From Spirochaetota bacterium (lineage in GTDB: Bacteria; Spirochaetota; UBA4802; JAFGJZ01): a stretch of DNA of 6,418 nt. Below the pieces are notes generated by a model. It had not been told where the DNA came from. It saw nothing but the letters and a program-made list of their open reading frames with translations, and made no database searches. Below are positions 1 to 5,497 of the stretch, piece by piece (the first letter of the stretch is position 1; every line of letters starts with the position of its first letter). Both the position numbers and the translations under genes were made by a program. The stretch lies in contig JAEWVM010000222.1 in assembly GCA_023396615.1 (NCBI GenBank), positions 1 through 6,418 of the forward strand, given 5' to 3'.

Positions 1-36
1 AAAATGATTAGTCCTGAGAATAATGAAGAAGAAAGA

Positions 37-74
37 ATTACGCGTATACTGAGCGCAGCGAATAAACGCGTAAT
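37..74. repeat. 9-bp perfect inverted repeat
   Basis: ATTACGCGT at 37-45 is matched exactly by its reverse complement ACGCGTAAT at 66-74, with a 20-nt spacer. No T-run follows on the + strand, so it does not look like an intrinsic terminator. It is the first of four inverted repeats in the non-coding left end of the window and probably belongs to one composite intergenic repeat. Confidence 0.6.
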
Positions 75-108
75 GAAATTATAAAATGAATGATTCCCGA
101 AATCACAA

Positions 109-125
109 AAGTGCGCTAAGCACTT
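109..125. repeat. Short hairpin, 6-bp stem
   Basis: AAGTGC at 109-114 pairs with GCACTT at 120-125 around a 5-nt loop (GCTAA). The stem is short and could be chance alone, but it sits between two stronger inverted repeats. There is no U-tract, so it is not called a terminator. Confidence 0.4.
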
Positions 126-163
126 AAGACGATGATGAATGAGAGAAAAAGAAATTAAGGGGA

Positions 164-179
164 CCGGGGATATCCCCGG
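164..179. repeat. 16-bp perfect GC-rich palindrome
   Basis: CCGGGGATATCCCCGG is a perfect palindrome with no spacer. It is a GC-rich block in otherwise AT-rich DNA, which suggests a conserved repeat unit and not drifting spacer. It is followed 14 nt later by a second strong hairpin (194-228). I recall similar pairings of a GGGGATxxCCCC palindrome with a CTTTC/GAAAG hairpin as dispersed intergenic repeats in several bacterial groups, but I could not check this here. Confidence 0.65.
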
Positions 180-193
180 CGACTTTTCTTTGC

Positions 194-228
194 GGTACTT
201 TCTTTTTGTCGAAAAAAAAGAAAGTACC
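194..228. repeat. 14-bp perfect stem hairpin
   Basis: GGTACTTTCTTTTT at 194-207 is followed by a 7-nt loop (GTCGAAA) and its exact reverse complement at 215-228. A 14-bp perfect stem is well beyond chance. It could end transcription entering from either side, since one arm carries T5 and the other A8, but the T-run lies inside the stem and not after it. It more likely forms part of a dispersed repeat together with the 164-179 palindrome. It also contains a TTG (206) that could be misread as the start of the next gene. Confidence 0.7.
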
Positions 229-280
229 AAAATATCTTGATTTTTCACCCTTACTTCATCTAATAGTCCGAGGTGTTCAT

Positions 281-712
281 ATGCTTGGTATGTGGTTAAT
301 GCTATTCTTTCTTATGATTTCGTTTGTAATTGCCGTTGTTCTCTTCTTTGTGATTGTTGCATTTTTAATTATATTTACAGGTTCATTCGCCGGTATTGTT
401 TCAGGCGCTTTGTCGAATAATAAGTTAAAGGGAGTAAAAGTCTTTCTTTTCGTCGCATGCACTATGACAGGCTTTATATTCGGCGGATTATCATATTTGA
501 TTGTATCTTCAATCGTGATAGGCAACGCTCCAGAAAGTCTTCTGCAGCTGTTTTATTATATGCTTCCCGGTTCAATAGCCGGAGGCGCAACCGGTTGCGT
601 TGCAGCCTTTCTTTTGAATCTGGGTCTAGTTAAATTCATCGGCTTTGCTTCGCGCACTTCCGGTAAAATAAAAAGTGCATGGAAAAACAAAAAAATAAAG
701 TTCTGCGTTTGA
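281..712 (+). CDS. Small multi-pass membrane protein of unknown function
   Basis: I do not recognise this family. The 143-residue protein is almost wholly hydrophobic. Probable membrane segments lie at about residues 5-32, 53-80 and 95-120, and a possible glycine-rich continuation at 33-44. A basic tail follows (about 124-140, rich in Lys and Arg), which by the positive-inside rule would be cytoplasmic. Small-residue runs such as GSIAGGATG (97-105) suggest close helix packing. The start chosen is ATG 281, preceded by GAGG at 270-273 with a 7-nt gap. The frame stays open upstream to a TTG at 206 (168 residues), but that TTG has no Shine-Dalgarno and lies inside the 14-bp hairpin, so the extra residues are probably repeat-derived. 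No promoter was identified. The stop codon overlaps the promoter of the hcp gene. That it is a real gene is likely but not certain. Confidence 0.55.
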   Translation: MLGMWLMLFFLMISFVIAVVLFFVIVAFLIIFTGSFAGIVSGALSNNKLKGVKVFLFVACTMTGFIFGGLSYLIVSSIVIGNAPESLLQLFYYMLPGSIAGGATGCVAAFLLNLGLVKFIGFASRTSGKIKSAWKNKKIKFCV

Positions 713-722
713 CTTAAATCAA
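709..722. promoter_or_regulatory. FNR-like palindrome over the hcp -35 element
   Basis: TTGAC-TTAA-ATCAA differs from the FNR/ANR consensus TTGAT-N4-ATCAA at one of ten defined positions. CRP/FNR-family regulators (FNR in enterics, HcpR in many anaerobes) are known to control hcp genes. The centre lies near -28 relative to the predicted start, not at the -41.5 usual for class II activation. If used, it may therefore repress, or the real start lies further downstream. The match may also be partly due to its overlap with the -35 box. Confidence 0.4.
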
Positions 723-737
723 TTACACTTATATAAT
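709..737 (+). promoter_or_regulatory. Sigma70-type promoter of the hcp operon
   Basis: TTGACT (709-714) and a perfect TATAAT (732-737) are separated by exactly 17 nt, giving a predicted transcription start near 744 and a leader of about 63 nt before hcp. The -35 element overlaps the TGA stop (710-712) of the upstream membrane-protein gene, so the spacer is used very economically. Match to consensus is 11 of 12 positions. Confidence 0.75.
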
Positions 738-745
738 TCTGGTCT

Positions 746-787
746 ACGCTCGTGTCATTGGATGTTCCGCCGCTGTGGAGCGTTTTT
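746..787 (+). promoter_or_regulatory. Possible leader hairpin plus U-tract upstream of hcp
   Basis: In the hcp leader, ACGCTC (746-751) can pair with GAGCGT (778-783), followed directly by a T-run (783-787). A competing small hairpin, CGCT(771-774)/AGCG(779-782), uses the same 3' arm. This is a terminator-like arrangement just before the Shine-Dalgarno (796-801). The stems are short and the loop of the longer one is 26 nt, so an attenuator is only a suggestion. Confidence 0.25.
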
Positions 788-795
788 AAAAAAAC

Positions 796-801
796 AGGAG
801 G
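796..801 (+). promoter_or_regulatory. Strong Shine-Dalgarno deciding the hcp start
   Basis: AGGAGG lies 5 nt before ATG 807. An in-frame ATG at 762 has no ribosome site, lies in the leader, and would add 15 residues before the conserved cysteine motif. This site therefore fixes the start at 807. Confidence 0.9.
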
Positions 802-806
802 ATTAT

Positions 807-2426
807 ATGAGTATGTTTTGTTTTCAGTGTCAGGAGACAGCGCGCAATTCGGGCTGTACTGTTAGAGGAGTCTGCGGAAAAATGGATGACACCGCCAGAC
901 TTCAGGATCTTTTAATATATCTTTCACGCAGAATCGCGTTTGCCGCCGAAAAATGTTCAGCAAAAGAGAAATTATCAGCCGGCAGATTTATCACTAAGGC
1001 TCTTTTCGCGACTATTACAAACGCAAATTTTGATAATTCAAGAATCAGTGAACTCATCAAAGAAGGAATTTCACTCAAGACAAATCTTTCGGCAACATGC
1101 CCGGACAGCTTTGCTGATGTGATTGACTGGAATATGCCTGAAAGTGAATACGCAACAAGGGCTGAATCAATCGGTGTTCTTGCGGATTCAAACGAGGACG
1201 TCCGTTCTCTCAAGCAGTTGTTGATTCTCGGAATCAAGGGAATTTCAGCATATTCTCATCACGCCGAAGTACTCGGATACGAAAAAGATGAAATATATTC
1301 ATTTGTTATTGAAGCTCTTGCTTCTACATTGAAGGAACTTCCGGCTGACAAGATGACTGAATACGTTCTTCGCGCCGGTGAATGCGCTGTTACTACAATG
1401 GCTCTTCTTCATGAAGCCAACAGCAAAACTTACGGCAACAAGGAACTCACTGAAGTCGATCTCGGTGTAAGATCAAATCCCGGCATACTCGTTTCGGGTC
1501 ATGATCTTCTTGATCTCGAAGAGCTTCTCAAACAGACTGAAGGAAGCGGTGTGGATATTTATACTCACAGTGAAATGCTGCCTGCGCACTATTATCCTGC
1601 GTTTAAGAAATATTCTCATTTTGCAGGAAACTACGGTTCTTCATGGTGGCATCAGGATAAGGATTTCGATTCTTTTAACGGCGCGATACTGATGACTACT
1701 AATTGTATCATACCTGTCAAAGATGCGTACAAAGATAGAATTTTTACTACCGGTATGGCGGGTTATCCCGGAGTTAAACATGTTTCTGACAGAACTTCCG
1801 GCGGGCAGAAAGACTTTTCTGAAGTAATCAACCGCGCGAAAAAATGCGCACCTCCGGTTGAACTTGAAAAAGGAAAGATTACAGGCGGCTTCGGTATTGA
1901 ACAGCTTCTTGCCGTTTCTGATAAAGTTATAGAGAATGTAAAAAACGGTTCTATCAAACGCTTTGTAGTAATGGCTGGATGTGACGGACGTCATAAAGAA
2001 AGAGAATATTTTACTCAGACAGCGGAAGCTCTTCCGAAAGATGCGATTATTCTTACGGCTGGTTGCGCGAAGTACAGATATATCAAAACTGTTACGGATA
2101 ACATAAATGGAATTCCTCGTGTTATAGATGCAGGTCAGTGTAATGACTCGTATTCGCTTGCTGTCATAGCGCTTAAATTGAAAGAGGCGTTCGGTCTTGA
2201 TGATGTGAACAAACTTCCTCTATCTTTTGATATCGCATGGTACGAGCAAAAAGCTGTTGCGGTTCTTCTTGCTCTGCTTCATCTTGGTTTCAAGGGAATG
2301 CGTCTTGGACCAACTCTGCCGGCTTTTGTTTCACCGGGTGTTCTCAAAGTGCTTGTCGAAAATTTCGGCATAAAGGGAACAACTGATGCAGAAAGCGATG
2401 TCAAGGCGATGATGAGAGGCGAATAA
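807..2426 (+). CDS. hcp: Hybrid cluster protein (hydroxylamine reductase), class I
   Basis: Hcp is a cytoplasmic enzyme with one ordinary cubane cluster and one hybrid Fe-S-O cluster. The family reduces hydroxylamine to ammonia in vitro, is a high-affinity NO reductase in E. coli, and is induced by nitrosative stress. The 539-residue product has the N-terminal Cys5-x2-Cys8-x8-Cys17-x5-Cys23 motif typical of the [4Fe-4S] class I proteins of strict anaerobes. All expected hybrid-cluster ligands are present: His232, Glu256, Cys300, Cys392 (the persulfide cysteine), Cys420, Cys445 and Glu480, with Lys482 next to them. The spacings match the well-studied Desulfovibrio protein almost exactly. Full length, about 540, rules out the shortened class III form. 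It is first in an operon with an alpha/beta hydrolase 14 nt downstream. No hcr-type NADH oxidoreductase adjoins it, so the electron donor must be encoded elsewhere. Confidence 0.97.
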   Translation: MSMFCFQCQETARNSGCTVRGVCGKMDDTARLQDLLIYLSRRIAFAAEKCSAKEKLSAGRFITKALFATITNANFDNSRISELIKEGISLKTNLSATCPDSFADVIDWNMPESEYATRAESIGVLADSNEDVRSLKQLLILGIKGISAYSHHAEVLGYEKDEIYSFVIEALASTLKELPADKMTEYVLRAGECAVTTMALLHEANSKTYGNKELTEVDLGVRSNPGILVSGHDLLDLEELLKQTEGSGVDIYTHSEMLPAHYYPAFKKYSHFAGNYGSSWWHQDKDFDSFNGAILMTTNCIIPVKDAYKDRIFTTGMAGYPGVKHVSDRTSGGQKDFSEVINRAKKCAPPVELEKGKITGGFGIEQLLAVSDKVIENVKNGSIKRFVVMAGCDGRHKEREYFTQTAEALPKDAIILTAGCAKYRYIKTVTDNINGIPRVIDAGQCNDSYSLAVIALKLKEAFGLDDVNKLPLSFDIAWYEQKAVAVLLALLHLGFKGMRLGPTLPAFVSPGVLKVLVENFGIKGTTDAESDVKAMMRGE

Positions 2427-2440
2427 CTATTGAGGAATGT

Positions 2441-3253
2441 ATGATTGAAGGTTTTAGAGCTGTTGACGTTAAGTCGGAAATAACAATCAAAGCATATTAT
2501 AAAAGCGGCAGTAAAATGCCGCTTGTTTTTATGCACGGCATCACTGATAACGCTTTTTGTTTTTCGAGAGTTGTTGAGAAATTTCGGGAGCACGAAATTA
2601 TTCTTTATGACGCACGCGGGCATGGTTTGTCCGACCGGGCGCCGGATTATTCTATAAAATCACATGTGAATGATGCGCTTGCCGTTCTATCGGAGTTTAA
2701 ACCGGAGAATCCTCTTGTGATAGGTCATTCGATGGGTGCTGTTAATCTTGCAAATCTGGCTGTTTCACCGGATTGTTCTTTAGCAGGAATTTTTCTTGAA
2801 GATCCGCCGTGGCTTGATTTATTTCCTGAGAAAGAGGGTCTTGAATATATTACATCATGGAAGGAAACAACTTCAAGGCGGACGAAGATGAGTATAGAAG
2901 ATGTAATTGCAGAAGGGCGAATTGAACATCCGGGTTGGATTGATGCGGAATATGCTGAATGGGCTGAAGCGAAAGTTAATGTTGATCCCGAAGTTCTTTC
3001 ATGGCTTTATGATGAAAAAGTCTATACGGGATGGAAAAATGTTTTAAGCAGAATCAATATTCCTATTGAAGTTTTGACGGGCGATAATTCACGCGGAGCA
3101 TATATAAATTCCGACGTAAGCAATGAAATTACTGAATTGAATTCAAGAGCTCAAATCATCAATATCGGTGCAGGGCACAGCATCAGACGGGATGCTTTTG
3201 ATGAATATATAAAATCTCTTGATATCTTTATTCAAAAAATCAGTCAGAAGTGA
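2441..3253 (+). CDS. Alpha/beta hydrolase
   Basis: The 270-residue protein is a single-domain alpha/beta-hydrolase, a cytoplasmic enzyme fold that cleaves esters, lactones, C-C bonds or epoxides. The oxyanion-hole motif HG is at 32-33, DARGHGLSD at 57-65, and the nucleophile elbow GHSMG at 95-99 gives Ser97. Asp215 (LTGDNSRG) and His246 (GAGHSIRR) are the likely acid and base, so the triad is complete. Residues about 120-200, rich in Trp, Glu and Lys, form the variable cap that would set substrate choice, and the substrate cannot be inferred. ATG 2441 has GAGG 5 nt upstream. It starts 14 nt after hcp, so the two are probably co-transcribed. Its end overlaps the end of the convergent diguanylate cyclase gene by 14 bp. 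No signal peptide is seen. Fold assignment is firm and function is open. Confidence 0.9.
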   Translation: MIEGFRAVDVKSEITIKAYYKSGSKMPLVFMHGITDNAFCFSRVVEKFREHEIILYDARGHGLSDRAPDYSIKSHVNDALAVLSEFKPENPLVIGHSMGAVNLANLAVSPDCSLAGIFLEDPPWLDLFPEKEGLEYITSWKETTSRRTKMSIEDVIAEGRIEHPGWIDAEYAEWAEAKVNVDPEVLSWLYDEKVYTGWKNVLSRINIPIEVLTGDNSRGAYINSDVSNEITELNSRAQIINIGAGHSIRRDAFDEYIKSLDIFIQKISQK

Positions 3254-3269
3254 CTTGGTTTTTACCAAG
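3240..3269. terminator. Weak hairpins at the convergent gene ends
   Basis: Two small hairpins lie where the genes converge. AGTCA (3242-3246) pairs with TGACT (3251-3255) around a 4-nt loop. Read on the - strand this is followed by a T6 run (3239-3234), giving a terminator-like structure over the cyclase stop codon. CTTGGT (3254-3259) pairs with ACCAAG (3264-3269) around TTTT, just after the hydrolase stop on the + strand, but has no good U-tract. Both lie at least partly in coding DNA and are short. The first is the better candidate. Confidence 0.3.
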
Positions 3270-4400
3270 CTGTTTGGCTTTGAGTAGAAGTTTGTCTGCT
3301 CTCATTATAAGATTGTCTGCTGTTTTGTCATGCTCTCCGGCTTCTGTTACGCCGGCACTTATTGATGTTTTTATTGTTTTTCCGGCAAAAATAAATTCTA
3401 TGTCAGCCACATCTCTTCTTAATCTTTCCATAACCATGACGGAATCTTCTTTTGATGTAGCCGGAAACAGCAGACAGAATTCTTCTCCGCCGACTCTTCC
3501 CGCTGTATCAATTCCGCGAATGCCTTTTTTTAAAATATCAGTAACTTTGCGCAGAACTTCGTCTCCGGCTGCGTGACCGAATTTATCATTTAACGACTTG
3601 AAATTATCGATATCTATATATGCCGCGCTTAAAATAGTTCTGCTTCTTCTGAATCTCTCCATCTCTTCATTGGCCTTTTCGAAAAATTTTCTTCTGTTTG
3701 AAAGACCTGTCAGATGATCGGTTGACGCGAGCATTTCGAGCAGTTTCTGGGCTGCAGTCAGTTCTTCGGTTAGGCGGCTGCTGTTCATTAATATGAAAAT
3801 GACTGAACTCATGGAGTCATAGACGATGAGATTGAAAAAGAAAATGATGTTTACTGTGTTGTCTGCAAATACATTTTGAGGCTGTGCAGAATGTGTAATG
3901 TGAATTGCCCGCATCACGGTTGCAGTAATGGAAACTAAATTGAGTGCGAGAAATATTGCCGACAATGTTTTGTTTGATCTGAAGTGTTTCAGGATCATTT
4001 TCATCTGAAAAATTAAAATGATAACTACAAAGGCGCTGAAGATGATAAGTCTGATAAAGATATCCGGATACAGATACGTAAATATGAAAATAGCTGCCGT
4101 TCCTGCGATGGCCAGTAGGTATAGGATTTTCTGTTTGCTTTCACCGGTAAACTTTCCGAGTGCGTCTGTGCGCGCTGCAGCCGAAAAAAGAGTCAAACCG
4201 CTTGCGACAAATATCGAAATGAAATCGGGAATTGAACCTCTAAGAGCAAAAAAGGCATAGGCTGACGATATGACAGAAGCGCCGATTGTCCACAGCGCGA
4301 ATCCCGAATATGTTTTCTGATTCTTCCAGTATGCGAGCAATATTAAGCTCATTGAAACGTTTATTAGAATCAGACAGAGAAATATTGTTTTAATATCCAT
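3240..4400 (-). CDS. Membrane-anchored diguanylate cyclase (GGDEF)
   Basis: This 386-residue inner-membrane enzyme should make cyclic di-GMP from two GTP. About seven hydrophobic segments fill residues 1-207 (roughly 4-24, 32-53, 58-75, 90-110, 113-135, 146-168, 182-206), forming a membrane sensor without a recognised ligand site. A short linker, probably helical (208-226), leads to the GGDEF domain. That domain has DHLTGLSNRR (228-237), the metal-binding DID region (263-265) with NDKFGHAAGD (271-280), and the active-site GGEEF (304-308). An RxxD inhibitory site (Arg295, Asp298) lies five residues before GGEEF, so product feedback inhibition is expected. No EAL domain follows. The catalytic motif is intact, so it is predicted to be active. 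The ATG start has only a weak ribosome site, with a leader of about 15 nt from the predicted promoter. The 3' end overlaps the convergent hydrolase gene by 14 bp. Confidence 0.93.
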   Translation of the reverse strand: MDIKTIFLCLILINVSMSLILLAYWKNQKTYSGFALWTIGASVISSAYAFFALRGSIPDFISIFVASGLTLFSAAARTDALGKFTGESKQKILYLLAIAGTAAIFIFTYLYPDIFIRLIIFSAFVVIILIFQMKMILKHFRSNKTLSAIFLALNLVSITATVMRAIHITHSAQPQNVFADNTVNIIFFFNLIVYDSMSSVIFILMNSSRLTEELTAAQKLLEMLASTDHLTGLSNRRKFFEKANEEMERFRRSRTILSAAYIDIDNFKSLNDKFGHAAGDEVLRKVTDILKKGIRGIDTAGRVGGEEFCLLFPATSKEDSVMVMERLRRDVADIEFIFAGKTIKTSISAGVTEAGEHDKTADNLIMRADKLLLKAKQLGKNQVTSD

Positions 4401-4404
4401 TATT

Positions 4405-4416
4405 TACCATATGGTA
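4405..4416. promoter_or_regulatory. 12-bp palindrome at the cyclase transcription start
   Basis: TACCATATGGTA is a perfect palindrome 4 nt upstream of the cyclase ATG and spans the predicted transcription start (about 4415). Position and symmetry fit a repressor operator. No regulator is identifiable and none is encoded beside it. The palindrome could also be chance in AT-rich DNA. Confidence 0.35.
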
Positions 4417-4421
4417 TTCGG

Positions 4422-4449
4422 ATTATTGCACGATATTCTGAAATGTCAA
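4422..4449 (-). promoter_or_regulatory. Sigma70-type promoter of the diguanylate cyclase gene
   Basis: On the - strand a perfect TTGACA (4449-4444) is followed after 16 nt by AATAAT (4427-4422), 5 of 6 to consensus. It is preceded by an A/T-rich stretch at about 4450-4460 that could act as an UP element. The predicted start is near 4415. This makes the cyclase gene separately transcribed, although read-through from the VOC gene is possible. Confidence 0.6.
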
Positions 4450-4503
4450 AAAATATTTTTGAGAGATAGTTTGAATTTAGAGGCTTATTGATTTGTTGCG
4501 TAT

Positions 4504-4866
4504 TTATTGTTTTGCGAATTCAACATATTCAAATACTGATCCGTCATTATGCCTTGCTGTCATATTGAATCCGGTAGGTACTTTTTTGATTGAGTTTATA
4601 ATTTCGCATCCTTGAGTTTTAAGATATTTTTCATACTCTTCAATGGAGTCGACTCTGAATGCGGTTTTGGTATCTTTGAATGTTTCTAGGTTTTCACGGC
4701 TTCCGCAGATTATCAGAATATTTCCGACTGACGCCAGTTTTAATCCGGTTTCAGGATAATCAAATTTTAGCGAACAGTCTTCTCCGTAGAGGCCTTCGTA
4801 AAAATGAATTGTTTCATCGAAATTATTCTCAATAAAAATTCTGGACATTGTTTTTAATATTTTCAT
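4504..4866 (-). CDS. VOC-superfamily (glyoxalase/bleomycin-resistance fold) protein
   Basis: The 120-residue protein has the length and strand pattern of one VOC unit, with two beta-alpha-beta-beta-beta modules. The first starts with SRIFIENNFDETIHFYEGL (8-26), the usual VOC opening in which the strand runs into the FYE helix. The second covers about 66-117 (AFRVDSIEEYEKYL, then RHNDGSVFEYVEF at 105-117). The closing Glu113 sits where VOC enzymes often carry a metal ligand. The other usual ligands are not evident, so it may be a binding protein or a non-metal enzyme. Substrate is unknown. ATG 4866 is preceded by AAGGA with a 9-nt gap, and a later in-frame ATG at residue 7 has no ribosome site. 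It begins 15 nt after the iron-sulfur flavoprotein gene, indicating co-transcription. Confidence 0.8.
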   Translation of the reverse strand: MKILKTMSRIFIENNFDETIHFYEGLYGEDCSLKFDYPETGLKLASVGNILIICGSRENLETFKDTKTAFRVDSIEEYEKYLKTQGCEIINSIKKVPTGFNMTARHNDGSVFEYVEFAKQ

Positions 4867-4881
4867 TTGTAATAATCCTTG

Positions 4882-5454
4882 TTAGTCATTGCAGATATTA
4901 AATCCGAGATCATAGGCCTTGTTTATAATTTCTTCATTTTCAGAAACCATCGGCTTGTAGCCTTTATCAAGACCGCATGCTGTAAGAATATCAGCCGTGT
5001 CAAATCCCAAGAAGCCGAACATTTCAGCGAAAGAATCCATCGCCTTGCGGAAAAGAAACGGATGCGGCTGATTTTGAGTGAATATGAATGAAGCTTTTTT
5101 CCGCTCGTCGAGAAGCGTGCGGACGTTTAGATCAATAAAAGGAAACATTCTGTCTAAAAATAGTTTCGTCTGCGCAGTTACGCCGCCGAAATAAACAGGT
5201 GTTGCTATGATAAGTGCGCTGCTTTCTTTAATTGATTTATAAATCTCATTCATATCGTCAGTTACCGCGCATTCGGTTGTGTTGTTTTCTTTGCAGAAAT
5301 AACATGCCTGGCATCCCTTGATGTTCATTTCATTGAGATAAAAAATTTTTGCTGAAAATCCTCTGTCTTTTGCGCCTCTAAGCGCTTCATTCAAAAGGAT
5401 TTCCGTATTGCTTTCTCTTCGCGGGCTTCCGAGTATCGCGGTAACTGATTTCAT
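4882..5454 (-). CDS. Iron-sulfur flavoprotein-like NAD(P)H/FMN reductase
   Basis: The 190-residue protein has a flavodoxin-like fold of the NADPH-dependent FMN reductase family. The FMN phosphate loop is GSPRRESNT (9-17), and TPVYFGGVTAQTKLFLDR (85-102) is the second flavin-contact region and helix. Between them, Cys48-x2-Cys51-x2-Cys54-x7-Cys62 matches the compact cluster motif (Cx2Cx2Cx4-7C) of archaeal and clostridial iron-sulfur flavoproteins, which bind FMN and a [4Fe-4S] cluster. They act as electron carriers or oxygen/peroxide-reducing proteins in anaerobes. The start is ATG 5454 with AGGAG 5 nt upstream. The frame stays open to an ATG at 5505, but that would overlap the upstream gene and add 17 residues before the conserved first strand. 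It lies 43 nt after the nitroreductase gene and 15 nt before the VOC gene. Cytoplasmic, with physiological substrate unknown. Confidence 0.88.
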   Translation of the reverse strand: MKSVTAILGSPRRESNTEILLNEALRGAKDRGFSAKIFYLNEMNIKGCQACYFCKENNTTECAVTDDMNEIYKSIKESSALIIATPVYFGGVTAQTKLFLDRMFPFIDLNVRTLLDERKKASFIFTQNQPHPFLFRKAMDSFAEMFGFLGFDTADILTACGLDKGYKPMVSENEEIINKAYDLGFNICND

Positions 5455-5497
5455 TTTAGCTCCTCTTTGTGAAAAATATTTTATTTCAGTTGAGGTT

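Noticed and set aside
1..84. Open frame of 27 codons from the left edge ending in TAA at 82-84, possibly the tail of an upstream gene.
   Set aside because: It is short and charged, has no recognisable family, and spans the 9-bp inverted repeat. It may be a real C-terminus, but repeat-derived spacer explains it equally well.
762..806. ATG at 762 as an earlier hcp start, adding 15 residues.
   Set aside because: It has no Shine-Dalgarno, lies in the structured leader, and precedes the conserved N-terminal cysteine motif that normally starts within a few residues of the Met. AGGAGG before ATG 807 is decisive.
2279..2623. Open frame on the - strand opposite the hcp-hydrolase junction.
   Set aside because: It is antisense to two well-supported genes, has no ribosome site or recognisable domain, and looks like a shadow of their codon usage.
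4447..4461. A/T palindrome (AAAAATATTTTT) downstream of the VOC gene as a terminator.
   Set aside because: It has no G/C pairs in the stem, so it is unlikely to terminate. It is better read as A/T-rich DNA upstream of the cyclase -35 element.
5470..5491. TTGTGAAAAATA-like stretch resembling half of a Rex operator.
   Set aside because: The second half-site is poor, and it lies inside a likely operon without promoter elements.
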